Shown here piece after piece: positions 44,248 through 55,153 of a stretch of 64,000 nucleotides of DNA (within the stretch, counting starts at the first letter, position 1; every line of letters begins with the position of its first letter). Source of the stretch: Sycobia sp. Sy_11 (lineage: Eukaryota; Arthropoda; Insecta; Hymenoptera; Epichrysomallidae). A program made the position numbers and the translations under genes. The stretch is from the NCBI GenBank assembly GCA_018907035.1, contig JACCIC010000017.1, forward strand, positions 124,001 to 188,000, read 5' to 3'. The notes beneath the pieces were generated by a model that saw nothing but the letters and a program-made list of their open reading frames with translations, was not told the DNA's origin and made no database searches.

Positions 44248-44711
44248 AACTGTAAGGAAATTATATTCTATTAAATTTAATTATATTTTATCGTATTTTA
44301 ATATTATTGAAATAAAAGGGAAGGAAAATTTGTAAAATTTAGATATAAATGATTATTTAAAAAAAAAAAAAAAATTTTAAATGTTAATTTTTTTTTTTAT
44401 TTTTTATTTCAATAATTTAAAAATAATTTAAAAATAATTTTAACCGAAAGAAAATCATTTATATTTAAATGATTAAATGAAAAAAGAAAATTTAATCATT
44501 TATATTTATATTTGACATTGTAAAACCGACCAAGTATTTATATATTAAGAGCGAACAAGGGTTGATGCCCTCTTGAGAAAAATAAAATTTAACCCGAGAA
44601 AGGTTAAATAAAAATTTTAAATCAAATAATAATTTTAAATTTAAACTTAAATTTAAAATTATTATTTAGTTCTCGTTAATAGTTACTAGCGAACACATAT
44701 AGTTTAGAAAT
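44248..44711. other. AT-rich spacer within the retroelement
   Basis: Long A and T tracts near 44361-44408 and AT-rich inverted stretches around 44627-44668 (AATAATAATTTTAAATTTAA against its complement). No ORF is supported. Confidence 0.6.
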
Positions 44712-45365
44712 ATGTACAAAAGGTTACTTACCCGGGCGCAGCGCGACCTGCTCGTCGCCGAGCAGGAATTAAAGAACATCTTAAGAATACCGGTACGTCT
44801 GCGTTTGGTCGTACCTCCAGCACGACCGCCTCGTCTGCAGGTGAAAGGCCGACGATCGTCCATCCTAACACAGGTCGTGCCGAAACCTGCAGCCGTCCCA
44901 ACGTCACCACGGGTCAGCGAGGCGGATGTGCCTCCAGCCGACGGCAAGCAGCCCGCGCTGCCGAGTAATGCCCGAACATCCGGGCCACCACGACCTGCGC
45001 CGCCACTGCTGCCAACAGAACATACCGCTCCGCTGGGGATGCCGTCGATACCGGCACCCGAGTACAAACCACACGGTTCGGCCCCGACGGACGACGCGCG
45101 CCCCTGGCGTGCGTTCGTCTACGACGAGGAAGCTACTTTGTTTTTCCGTCTGGGAGCCGTGCGGCATCGCCAGCGAATCGGGAATCGGCGGTTCCACATG
45201 CGGATGGATCCAAAAATGGGGCATGTACGATGTGTCACATGCTCCGAGAAGAAAATTTGTATGTTCACACTTTTATATTTAAAACACACACATTATTATT
45301 TTTTTTGTAATACACGTTTCATTTTTTTTATACACACAATATTTTTTTTAATATTGCAACTGTAA
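44712..45365 (+). CDS. accessory ORF: GC-rich, proline-rich basic protein
   Basis: A 217-codon ORF. Its first 180 or so codons (to about 45255) are markedly GC-rich compared with everything around. The N-terminus is basic and helical (YKRLLTRAQRDLLVAEQELK). Residues about 35-130 are rich in Pro, Ala and Arg. A more structured part follows, with WRAFVYDEEATLFFRLGAV and RFHMRMDPKMGHVRCVTC, ending in a Cys-x2-Cys. The last 35 codons lie in AT-rich DNA, look like translated non-coding sequence and may be removed by splicing. No family is recognised. It could be an element-specific accessory protein or captured host coding sequence. Confidence 0.5.
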   Translation: MYKRLLTRAQRDLLVAEQELKNILRIPVRLRLVVPPARPPRLQVKGRRSSILTQVVPKPAAVPTSPRVSEADVPPADGKQPALPSNARTSGPPRPAPPLLPTEHTAPLGMPSIPAPEYKPHGSAPTDDARPWRAFVYDEEATLFFRLGAVRHRQRIGNRRFHMRMDPKMGHVRCVTCSEKKICMFTLLYLKHTHYYFFCNTRFIFFIHTIFFLILQL

Positions 45366-45455
45366 ATAATAATTTCATATGATTGTTAAAAATTATAAAC
45401 AGTACAAACTGCAATTATATATACATGAAATAAAAATATTTCGATATCCTGCAAT

Positions 45456-45510
<55 letters not shown>

Positions 45511-45606
45511 CTTACATTGCAACATTCTCGACGAAATTCTTATATTACTTGTTCGAGCCAATCTCGCACGCCGTGTCCTTCTGCAATTATATACAATATT
45601 TTTTTT
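45366..45606. other. AT-rich spacer with microsatellite
   Basis: Contains the TA run at 45460-45509. On the minus strand a TTGCAG acceptor-like site and a GTAAGT-like donor bracket a 60-odd-base segment at about 45518-45588, a weak exon candidate. Confidence 0.4.
45460..45509. repeat. (TA)n microsatellite
   Basis: About 24 TA units. Confidence 0.95.
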
Positions 45607-45846
45607 TTATTTCAATAAGCATTTGCGAAACTGTAATGACTTTTTGTAAAGAGATTCTGCTCTTTTATATTTTCCAAGATAAAAATATGAATCTGCACAA
45701 TAAACATAAACAAGAAACTTTGTGCTAGCTGGTAATAGATCATTATTATGATCACTGAGAGATAACACTAAATTTGCTAAAGACACCACATTAGAGTATA
45801 AAGCTTGATCGTATAGATGTTGAATTTGATCAAATAATCCAGACAT
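45607..45846 (-). pseudogene. ANAPC7: N-terminal fragment of anaphase-promoting complex subunit 7 (APC7)
   Basis: A 79-codon frame starts at an ATG. It reads LFDQIQHLYDQALYSNVVSL, then LANLVLSLSDHNNDLL, then FLVYVYCADSYFYLGKYKRA and ESLYKKSLQFRKCLLK. This matches the N-terminus of APC7, a TPR scaffold subunit of the anaphase-promoting complex ubiquitin ligase, over its first 75-80 residues. At that point the frame hits TAA in an A-rich tract and no splice donor follows. The upstream sequence (45847-45960) is comparatively GC-rich and could be the original 5' untranslated region and promoter. It is antisense to the retroelement and lies inside it, so it looks like a captured partial copy. A real first exon with the element sitting in its intron is less likely without a donor. 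Confidence 0.65.
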
Positions 45847-46794
45847 ATTTACAGAAATTAAAATGTTTCAAAATACAATAATACACTATACACACGCCGC
45901 GCTCCCGAAAAAGGAGGGAGATGCGACGGCCAAAACCATGGACGCGCAAATTTATTTTGAACAAAGAATTTATTATACGCGTTAAAATTTAAGATGGTGT
46001 TACATCTAATTTGGTGGATGTATTTTACAATACATACACGGACTTAGATGTATAAACATCACAAGAAATAATATCGAATATCATTAGAAATAATATATTA
46101 AATATATTATTTCTACAATTATAAAATTAAAACTCGCGTATACACCGAAGAAACACCGAAAACCGGGCAAAGGTCGCGACGACTACTAGAGAAGGTAGTC
46201 GTCGTAACTGCCGAAACTCGAACAAGTAGAAAGAGAACGCGATATCTAGTCTCTCTCTCTACCACTAAGTTAAGTACAGAGTATGCCGTAGAGGGGATAC
46301 ACTGCGCGCGGCAAGAGAGAGCGCGTTCAATGTATTAGACCGGCGGCCGCTACCCCCTCTAATACGTACCGCACGCACACTACTGCACGCTCTCACGAAA
46401 CAGCTCGAGCCGCAACGAATGTAGCGAACGCGCAAATTCCAGTATATACAACGGGTGTCCGAAAACGAATGCACTTGCTGTATTTAATTAAATTAATTAA
46501 TACAAACGATTTAATATACACATAATATATAAATATATGCAAATAAATGTTTAAAATTGTACACATGTATATTATTACTGTGCGCAGCACACCGGCTGCA
46601 AATAATAATAACAAAACATAAAACAATAATTATTATAATTATTATTGATTATTATTATTATTGTAATTATTATTATTGTTAATATAATTATTATAATTCG
46701 GCGCCTCGTCCGAAATTAAACGAGCGGCGACGGAATGATCCGATTATTTTATTATAAAAGGGCCTGCAAAAGGCAAAATCGGCAGTTCGCCCGG
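45847..46794. other. retroelement 3' region, no further ORF
   Basis: Holds possible APC7 upstream sequence (45847-45960), a 10-bp-stem hairpin at 46177-46204 (CGACGACTAC and GTAGTCGTCG), a GC-rich stretch at 46270-46450 and AAT-rich sequence at 46600-46700. Confidence 0.5.
46755..46777 (+). promoter_or_regulatory. candidate polypurine tract region
   Basis: AAAAGGG and AAAAGGCAAAA occur within 40 bp of the 3' LTR. Neither abuts the LTR exactly, so this is only a candidate for priming plus-strand DNA. Confidence 0.35.
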
Positions 46795-47487
46795 TGAACC
46801 AATTGCCCCGAAGTTGGTTCACACGAACTCATCCCGTAGCTAGAATCTTTCCAGAGCTCGATTTAATCCTGACTTTTTTCCTCTCCGAAATTATTAACTT
46901 GATCTCTGTTGCGAGAGCTCTCCTCAAAAGACAGACGGTTAATAATTTTACATTTCCTAAGTAAACGTGATCCTGGTTGCGAGGCGCTCCTCAAAAGACC
47001 AGCAGTTTACTTATCCCGACTAGAAATTCTCCCCTTAACTCTTGATCCTGGTTGCGAGGCGCTCCTCAAAAGACCAGCGGATTTAAGTTTTCCTTATTCT
47101 TTTATTCCACTTAAAATCAACCTGTCTCGGTTCATTAGTTCCCCGCGTGGAAAATAACACCGGGTATTCGTGCGGTAATTAGCGCCGAATATTAGAGATA
47201 TTGCGGAAAATAGCGCAAAATTAGCTTAAAGAAAAATATAGATCTAGCAGTAAATTACTGTTATTAATTATTTTTGTGTTTATATTTATTTGTTACAGAA
47301 TCCTGTAGATAGAGGAACTGGTCTATTTTTCAGATAAATAAATAAATTTTTGTTATAAAAAATTTATACTGTGTTGAAATAAAATTATTTTCCTGAAACC
47401 GCCGCCCGATCCTGAAAAACTTTCTCCCCTCTCAAACTACCCTGGGAAGATACCGCGTAGGCTATCCCGAGGGGGATAGGAACGTTA
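46795..47487 (+). repeat. 3' LTR of the Ty3/gypsy element
   Basis: It begins TGAACCAATTGCCCCGAAG and ends GGGGGATAGGAACGTTA. It carries GATCCTGGTTGCGAGGCGCT blocks at 46969 and 47044 and a related one at 46905. One of these blocks is partly missing in the 5' LTR. Confidence 0.9.
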
Positions 47488-47764
47488 CAACATATTAAAC
47501 GAGGCTTGATGCATCTGGAACTAAAATCAAAACAAAAAAATTAAATACATTCGTTAATAATTTAATATATAAATAAATAAAAATAAATAAAAAATAGTAA
47601 ATAAACAAGAAACTAAATAAGTAATTAATTCATGAAAAACAAAACATAAGCAATAAACAAATAAATATGAATAAATAAATCTAACTAAGAATGAAATAAA
47701 TAAATTAAAATAAATAAGCTAAAATAAAAATAATGTCATATTAAATATAATAATTTTTACTCAC
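47488..47764. other. AT-rich stretch, no gene seen
   Basis: Mostly AAATAAATAAA-type low-complexity sequence. Confidence 0.5.
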
Positions 47765-47909
47765 GTTTAATTTCTGTCATTAATTTTTCAATTTCGATGG
47801 CAAATTTCAGGCTTGTTCTCATAATCTCCAATTTATGCTGACATGTAACAAACTTCTTGGTATGCTCAGGGCTCTGTAAACACTCAAATAATGATTTTAT
47901 GTTTTCCAT
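47765..47909 (-). CDS. possible small exon, unrecognised
   Basis: From an ATG at 47909 the minus strand reads MENIKSLFECLQSPEHTKKF and further charged sequence to EKLMTEIK. A good donor, AAAC followed by GTGAGT, then comes up. Just upstream in another frame is an open segment with VAFDEFLPRNEGGDFEDWW (about 48015-47960). The composition is protein-like rather than random, but I know no family. It may be a decayed host or transposon gene. Confidence 0.3.
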
Positions 47910-48059
47910 AGTTTTTCAGAAAATCTTTAGTGCAATTGGCTGAATATTGCTGTTATTCCTGCCACCAATCTTCGAAATCTCCACCTTCATTTCGAGGCAG
48001 AAATTCGTCAAAAGCAACAATCCTTGCGGTAATTAAAATGATTTGTGATTCCTCTTTTT

Positions 48060-49260
48060 AGATATCTGATTTAAGTCATTCTTTTTCCATTCAAAAAAAT
48101 TAAATAAATTCATCAAAAAAAAATTCGATTAAAAAAAAGTTCGGAGATGAGTGGAAAATTTCAATATTATCATATCATTCATTCCATTTGGTGAAAATAT
48201 AATACAGCATAATCGCAAATTTTTTTTCAAATGAAAGTAATTATAAAACCTCTTAAATACAGTAATAGATATATCTCTAATACTGTGACGTCCGAGGTAA
48301 ATTCTTCTGATGCACAAGATGTATTAGAAGCATGCGCTATCCTTTTGAGCCTAGAGTTTCCTCCACTAGCTCGGGCCCTGTCCCTGAAAAGATTATGTTT
48401 ACTCTCCCTACATCTAACAGTAGAACCTACTCTCTTTTATATAGGTTGGACGCCAATGGCTTCACTTAGATGAAAACTATTTCCTTTTAGTGAAATAGCT
48501 TACACGTACCTCGGTCTTCCAACTTATTTCCCTAGTCTGTCTAAAAACCCTATTCGTTAGTGGGATGTTCAAGGTTTATGGGGTTTGCATAGTGCTCACC
48601 TAGAGGGAGAACCGATCGCTTTCCTGATTTGCGATATAGTTGAGGAATAATACAGAATACAAATTTTTCTTGCTACTTACTTTTATTTCTGATCTTTCTC
48701 TTTTTCTCTTTTTTCTTACAATCCTTACTATTTCTGTCCGGAGAGAGAGTGTGTTTTCGTAGGCTCGGTGTTATTGATGCGTCTGTTAGTGTTTTTTGTA
48801 TGTACTCGAAAACTTTTATAGCGGAGGCGTGTGTTTTATAAAATGGATTGTAACTTGGAACTCGGAACTCAGGACTCAGAACTCAGAACTGAAGTTCGCC
48901 GCCGCGCTCATGCTTATAAAAGCTCAGGGTAAGCAGTTCCTCGAGCCGCCGCTGCGGCCATGTGGAAATTCTAATTGGGTGCGGAGCAATCCACGTGATT
49001 TGTTGCTAAATTTTCAGAGTAGTTCTGTGGTCACAAGACAGTCATATAATTCACCAAGGATTTTCAGTTTTTGACCGATCACATAAATTACTTCAACGTT
49101 ACATTGAATTATATTTAGAACTTTTACAATATATTATCCATCTATTAAGATACAGTTATTTTTATCATCAGTATAGTTTTATTCCAAAAGAATTGAAGTT
49201 AATGGTTTTGTATGATATTCCAATCTTGAAGAATGGAAATAAGAAGTACCTTCAATAGAA
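48060..49260. other. no supported gene; heptamer repeat
   Basis: The plus-strand frame at 48231-48473 has no recognised motif. At 48855-48892 a 7-bp unit, about AACTCAG, is repeated five times with small changes. Confidence 0.4.
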
Positions 49261-49781
49261 TTTTATGCACATAACAATATTTTTTAATAAATTCTATAAA
49301 ATTTTATATAAAACAAAATATTATAATAATTTATCTCATATCAAATCTAAAATTAGCAACTCTGTATATTCTAATTATGCATATATAATATCAAATAAAA
49401 ATATAACATTGGCGAGGTTAAAAGTATTAATTCCTACTATAAAAAGTATATACAAGCTATACTTTTTGTAGATATCAATAATCGCTTTCCCGTCTGCAGC
49501 ATCGGAGTCCATATCATCCATTCTCTTTTTAATTTTTTTACGACTTTCACAAGAAACTCTTTGGATGTGAAGTGTACTCTTCTCTTTTCTATAAAAAAAA
49601 ATTTTAATAATGATTATAAATTAAATTTTGAAAATATTTTATTTAAATATATAAAATATTTTCAATATTTAGTTTCATGTGGACTATCATGTCATACTTT
49701 GGGATTTTCTATAAAAAACAATCATTATTCAATATTAAATACATACTTATCTTTTTTCCCATACTTCTCTAAATCCTTCTA
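49261..49781. other. AT-rich stretch, no gene seen
   Basis: Open frames here (49265-49471, 49561-49782) are of low-complexity composition rich in Ile, Tyr, Lys and Asn, and are not convincing. Confidence 0.5.
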
Positions 49782-51111
49782 GTCGCTTGTTTTAACCAAT
49801 ATTTAGCCGCAGACTCCGCAAAATGTGAAGTAAAATTCGGAAACTTGATTACGGCAACATTTAATATTATTTCCCAAACTCTATGCTTTTGGAAACTGTT
49901 CTTGTTCCTTACACCACAGAAACTATAATGAACTGCTACTTTATCAGTAAAAATTTCATGTAGCATTTTACACCTTTGTGACCATCCTACCACCAATTGA
50001 TCGACGAAATTGTCCCTCCATCAGAAAAATAAAATTATTGAAATACCTTTCAAACACATTAATAATAATGGAATATAATTGTTAAAAAATACCACTTTCT
50101 AATAGGTATCTTTATTTTTCAAATCTTCGTTTAATTTCGTAAATTTAACAACATCGCTAAAGGGAAACATTGTGCTTATCTGCCATAAATCGTAAGGTTC
50201 TTCAAAATAGGGCAAAAACAGGCTGACTTTTTCATATTTGACTTTAAGCTCTGCCTGATTCCATAAGATTTCGTGACTCATTTCTGTAAAACAATTATAT
50301 TATAAAAATACAAAAACGACGTTATACATAACCTAAGAAAAAATACCTTACGAAGATTATACAATAATTTTTCATCTGTAGACATATTTTGTATTTCACT
50401 TAATGGTATTATCTTACATTTCTCAAAATTTGAATTTTTAGTCCCGAGATCTGTACATATATGCAAATATTATAAAAATAAAAATATTAAAATGATATGT
50501 ATCTATATGATTATGTATGATAATATATTATGTATATTACCAAAAATATTGTCTAGAGAAGTTAGTGGAAAATTCTTGATTTTTATCTTATCATTTTCAG
50601 TTATTTCATTTTCCTCTGAACCGCTGATCTTTATTTTGTGTCTATTACTACGCTTATTTTTATCATTCTTTTGAGCGAACATCTCTTCTAAATCAGAACT
50701 ATAGCGTGCTATGTCTAATTTTTCTAGAGCTGTAGTGTAAGTTTCTAAATGGAGAAAAATGTACAACGTCAATTATACAAGAAATTTCATGAAATAAAAT
50801 TACAAGAATTTGTAAGAGATTAGAAAAAGAAATTACATAAGATACGTCAAATGCACATAACGTTTTCATTTTCCGTGAAACTATTTTTATATTTGTCCTC
50901 GTGCTTTGACGTACCTGCTTCTGCAAGTATTCAAATTACACCACAAGTTTGCCAGTTTTCCTCTGATGAAATTTTTTTTTGATATCGCCATTTGAATTTT
51001 AACATTGGATTCGAATGGTGGCCACAGGCACAAGGTTTTGTTCTCAAGAAACCATATACTCGGTATAGCTTCTATTGTTTCTTCACGTGAAAATTGTGCT
51101 ATTAACCACAT
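49782..51111 (-). pseudogene. DUF4806-type protein gene, five exons, inactivated
   Basis: Exons on the minus strand are about 51111-50915, 50744-50541, 50450-50347, 50283-50093 and about 50015-49782. Splice sites are recognisable: donors GCAG/GTACGT, TTTG/GTAATA and TAAG/GTATTT, and acceptors ending TTTAG, TACAG and TTACAG. Exon 1 carries WLIAQFSREETIEAIPSIWF and LCLWPPF. Exon 2 continues the TYTTALEKLDIARYSSDLEE segment. Exon 5 ends with KVAVHYSFCGVRNKNSFQKH and a SAAKYWLKQATRR tail, the pattern of the C-terminal DUF4806 domain. Defects are a frame change in an A9 run near 50970, an in-frame TGA near the end of exon 1, a phase clash between exons 3 and 4, and another frameshift in exon 5. 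The function of the family is unknown to me. Confidence 0.7.
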
Positions 51112-51484
51112 CTTTTTTATTAAACTTATAATTAAGATTGACTAAAGGTTTTAGATTAGTCTGAATCATCGAATTGTAGAACTGATGTGATCTTTCTATA
51201 TCTTTGCTATATTGCAGATCTTCCTTTGTTTGAACGCTTTTCACCATACGTCCATACCCTATTCGCTCTCTTTCTGTCTCGCGCTCTGTCTCGTTTACGT
51301 CAACGATATATAGTTTATTTATTCTATAATGCGCCTTTGACACTCTATACTCATTGTTGACGTGAAGTTTATGCACGGATAGACGTTCAAGGTTAGCTCT
51401 TTCACCGAGTACTTTTTCAATTATTATTATTAAAGCTGTGGTAAGTGATATAAATTTTTTTATATTTTGAGATTTTGAAGCCAT
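51112..51484 (-). other. upstream open frame, unrecognised
   Basis: An open frame of 133 codons (51484-51083) starts ASKSQNIKKFISLTTAL and runs to the position of exon 1 of the DUF4806-type gene. It could be the 5' exon or untranslated region of that gene. The Glu/Arg-rich part comes from a GAGA-like run near 51270. No domain is recognised. Confidence 0.25.
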
Positions 51485-52121
51485 TGTGGTATATATTCTA
51501 CCTAGATACTAATTTTTGTTTTAAGATTTAATGCTATAATGTGTGAACAGATCTGTTAAACATGTACCTTAATATATAATGCTAAAAGGAACAAAAGCCT
51601 ATTTTCCAGGAATTAGCCAGCGTATTCTAAAAATATTTTTTATTTTTACTTACTGGCGTTTATTATTATCATTATCTATTGATTCATTTAAATTCATATT
51701 ATTTTTAATAATTGCTATTTATTTTATTAGTTATTAATTGATTAAAATTATTCTGAGCAATGTGAAAAATAATTCTGAATTTTAAAGAGTAACACAAAAA
51801 CTTAGATAAAAGAAAGTAATTTAGACGCTAATTTTTTCATAGGCTCATATATATGCAATGCGTAAAGAGTTCTTTCTTGAAGAGAAAATATAATATAATC
51901 TGAATTTTTAGAAAAACGTTTATTTCTGTGTAAGCATGTGAAAAAAAGTTACTGTGACTGTCTGTATATTATTAGTACGATTATTAGTATCTCTTCCAAA
52001 TCTATCACTTTTATATTTTTTTTTTAATAAATACAAAACAAATGTTGTATAGATTATACTTTATTTTTGTGTACATATTTCACATAAATATAGGGTATGT
52101 AGAGATTATTATCGAATTGTA
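51485..52121. other. AT-rich stretch, no gene seen
   Basis: Frequent stops and no repeats noted. Confidence 0.5.
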
Positions 52122-53381
52122 ATGTTCACACTTTGTATAAAGTTGATAAATTTTTTACGTATTTATAAAACGAAACACTATGTAATAAATATGTTTCAGA
52201 TGTCTCAGGGCAATGTTAATAAACGTATCCCTAAAATAAATACTATTGGATGTGGACCAAGACAGAATAGAAGAAAAATTCAACAAGAATATAATAAATC
52301 ATGGAAACTCATTCAATCCAATATTTTATCATTAAGAATGTCTAGTACTAACAAATATTTGCAAGAAAATTATCAAAAATATAATTTAATTTTACATGAT
52401 ATGCTTAATGAAATAATTGTAACACAAGGTAATCTATATAATGTCAATGAAAGTGAATATATTAAGAACGCTAATAGCATAAAAAATATGCTATTGTCAG
52501 GTGAGAAGGATTATCTTTTATATGAAGATTTGAATCTTTTAAATATTGAGAAAAAAAATAGAAGAAGAAATGAGCGTTCCGATTGCTCTGATGAAGAATT
52601 TGATTATTTTAATGTTTCAAATACTGTTAAGAATGAAATTAAGAGCATAAATAGTGAAAGGAAATCTTTTAACAATGTACTGAGAGACCTTATTTCCCGT
52701 TGGGCTATTATATGTAATATCCCACAAATATCAATATCGAAGCTTTTACATAGTATAAGAGCAGAAATACCACTCCTTTCTCTTCCATTAGATCCTAGAA
52801 TATTACTTAACAAGCCTAAGTATTCAGAAATATTGGATATTGAAGGTGGACAGTATTGCCATTTTGGTAGTAGAATTTGTATAGAAAAAATTATAAGACA
52901 ACGTTTATTTTATGGAATTGATAATAAAAATATTGATTTAATTATTAATATAGATGGTGGACTTTTAGGAAAAAGTTCTGAAAAAAATGTATGGCCCATT
53001 CTATGCTCTGAACGTCTAATAAATGATGTGTAAATCATGGGTATTTATTGTGGAGAATCAAAACCAAAAGATTCAAATGAATTTTTGCACAAATTTGTGA
53101 ATGAAAATATTAAATTAGTGAACGAGGGAATATTTATTGATCAAATTCATTATAATGTTAAAATAAATGTGATAGTATGTGACGCGCCTGCAAAATCTTA
53201 TGTACTAGATGTTAAATATCACAGTGGATATCACTCTTGTACGAAATATACGGTTGAGGGAAAAATGTATAAAAGTGTTTGTTTTCCAGGAAAAATAGCA
53301 ACGTTACGAACTGATGAGCAATTTAAAAGTAATTGTTACGAAGATGATTATCAATATTTTATACTGATACTCCGAATGTAA
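52122..53381 (+). pseudogene. EnSpm/CACTA-like transposase, 3'-truncated, one in-frame stop
   Basis: A frame of 303 codons ends at TAA (53031-53033) and resumes in the same frame for 114 more. An acceptor-like TATGTTTCAG directly before MSQGNVNKR (52200) suggests the true coding start of this exon. The second half has the features of a transposase-like family common in arthropods: CIEKIIRQRLFYGI, LIINIDGGLLGKSSEKNVWP (first acidic position), MGIYCGESKPKDSNEFL, INVIVCDAPAKSY (second), HSGYHSCTKYTVEG and RTDEQF. This order also resembles plant EnSpm/CACTA TNP2 proteins. Everything after the RTDEQF block is missing. Subterminal-type repeats follow at 53760-54128. Confidence 0.6.
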
Positions 53382-53759
53382 ACTTATTTATAAGAAATTT
53401 CTATAGGATTTTTTAAGAGTTTTCTATAGCAATACTGTAGAAATGGGAACGATTTTATGAGGATTGTAAAATGATCTAGTTGTACATGTATAAATATATC
53501 AATTAATTCATTTTATATCTGCGATAATATTATAGTATTTTGTTTTATATAATATGTTTTAAGAGGACGTACCTGAAAATAATATAAAATATTATGATTG
53601 ATAAAATACAAATGTTCGCGTTCGAGTATACTTTTATTGTTATATGAATAGCATAATACAAATAAAATAACTGTCATTAAAAGAATATGTAAATTATTTT
53701 TTCCTAAAACAAAAACTTTGCATCATATAATAATTTTATATATAACCTTACAGATATTT
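53382..53759. other. AT-rich stretch between transposase relic and repeats
   Basis: No readable continuation of the transposase. Confidence 0.4.
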
Positions 53760-54128
53760 TATGCAGACGTTTCAGCTACGTAGCCAGTAAATACACGTTT
53801 GATACGTAGTTGCACCGTCTCAATTATCATACCAATTTCATTCATAGAAATTTTTGAATACGCGAGTCATGTTTGCACCACGTAGCTGCAGCGTCTACAT
53901 TACGGCACCAAATTCGCTCATAAAAAGTTTTTTCATGAGCGAATCACGTTTATGCTACGTAGCTGCAACTGCTTTCGTATCGGCATTTTTAGGCAGCAGC
54001 TACGTGTGTTTTGGCACCAATGCGGACATTTTTCACGTTGCAATAAGGTAGCAATGACGTTTTCACTACTCCCGTCAACTCGTAGCCACGTTGCCAAAAC
54101 TTCGTAGCTACGAACAATGCTATCTGGG
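53760..54128 (+). repeat. subterminal-type repeats around TACGTAGCTGCA
   Basis: The core CGTAGCTGCA or close variants occurs at 53776, 53788, 53879, 53958 and, inverted, at 53995, 54071 and 54104. The first part has an 80-90 bp tandem periodicity: CACGTTTGATACGTAGTTGC, then CATGTTTGCACCACGTAGCT, then CACGTTTATGCTACGTAGCT. The array ends at CGAACAATGCTATCTGGG. Arrays of short repeats near the ends are typical of CACTA elements. Confidence 0.7.
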
Positions 54129-55153
54129 TTAATTATGGTTTATACTTAAATGATACAAAAATATTTTATACTAAAAAAAATGCTGTAAAAATTACGTTTT
54201 ATAATCATACGAAAAATTGAATAGATTTGACGATTTACAGGAATTGATATCTGCTTAAATATTCATAATGTGTATTATTTGATTCGCAAATTTATGTAGT
54301 CTTCGCTCATGAACGTTAATAAATGCTTACATTTATTAATGTTTGTTTATAACTACAACATTTATACTTATAATATCTATATATACCTTACAATTATAAT
54401 AGTTAATGTTGTTGTCATAATTCGTTATTTATTAAATGTGTATATTTCTTAATATTTATTTATATTTGAAATATTTGTTGGTATATGTAGTAGATATATA
54501 TATCCGCATATAAATGCATATCTGTATGCATATACACCTGAATGAGCGCACGTGTACATAACTATACATACATATACTCATGCATTATCATATATTTACT
54601 CGTATACATATACGCACATACAATACACATCAATGCTCATTATATTCATTATATATTTATTTACACTTGTATACGTATATTTTAATACTAATTTAATATG
54701 TATAATTCGTAAAGTTAGTATTTTATATTGTACCTAGTTTAGAAAAATTGAATTAAAACTAGTGAAACCAAAAATGCTCGGTATAACTAAGAGTATCAAA
54801 CAAATCATTCACATATAATGTAGCTCTAATTTTATTTGACTTATATAGAAAAATGACTGATAATAGAGAAAACATTCCTACAGGTTAATTATAAAAACAT
54901 GGATATACCTATTATGCACATTGTTTAATATTATCTTGTACTTATAAATTATTCCCATATCTTGCAGTTATTAGTTAACTGTAATATGAAAGATGGATGG
55001 TGACGTAACAATACACTCTAATACACAATGTATAAATATGTATAATTGGTAAGGAAGATGATTGCGGATTAATTGACTGCATTCTCTTAAACAAGTTTTC
55101 CGATGACTAGAATTCAACATAAAAATATATTTTTCAAAATTGATTACCAAAAA
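54129..55153. other. AT-rich stretch, no gene seen
   Basis: TA/CA-rich low complexity at 54500-54700 (ATACATATAC-type). No ORF is supported. Confidence 0.5.

Larger units (their letters stand above)
38425..47487 (+). mobile_element. Ty3/gypsy LTR retrotransposon with extra 3' genes
   Basis: A nearly full-length element of about 9.06 kb. In order it has LTR, tRNA-Lys primer-binding site, leader hairpins, gag, pol (protease, RT, RNase H, integrase), a retropepsin-like ORF, a proline-rich ORF, an antisense APC7 fragment, a purine-rich tract and LTR. By eye the two LTRs differ at roughly a dozen bases plus three short indels over about 640 aligned positions, implying a fairly recent insertion. 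Pol is frameshifted twice and RNase H and integrase carry key-residue changes, so this copy is probably not autonomous. No target-site duplication is evident. Confidence 0.9.

Noticed and set aside
44666..45086. Gly/Ser/Arg-rich minus-strand frame opposite the proline-rich ORF
   Set aside because: It is a GC-content shadow. The plus strand has a better start, direction matching the element and a Cys-containing end.
38425..47487. Endogenous retrovirus with an env gene
   Set aside because: Neither ORF after integrase shows a signal peptide, furin site, fusion peptide or transmembrane anchor. They are not env-like.
54552..54737. Tyr/His/Ile-rich small ORF
   Set aside because: It is translated TA/CA low-complexity DNA without any motif.
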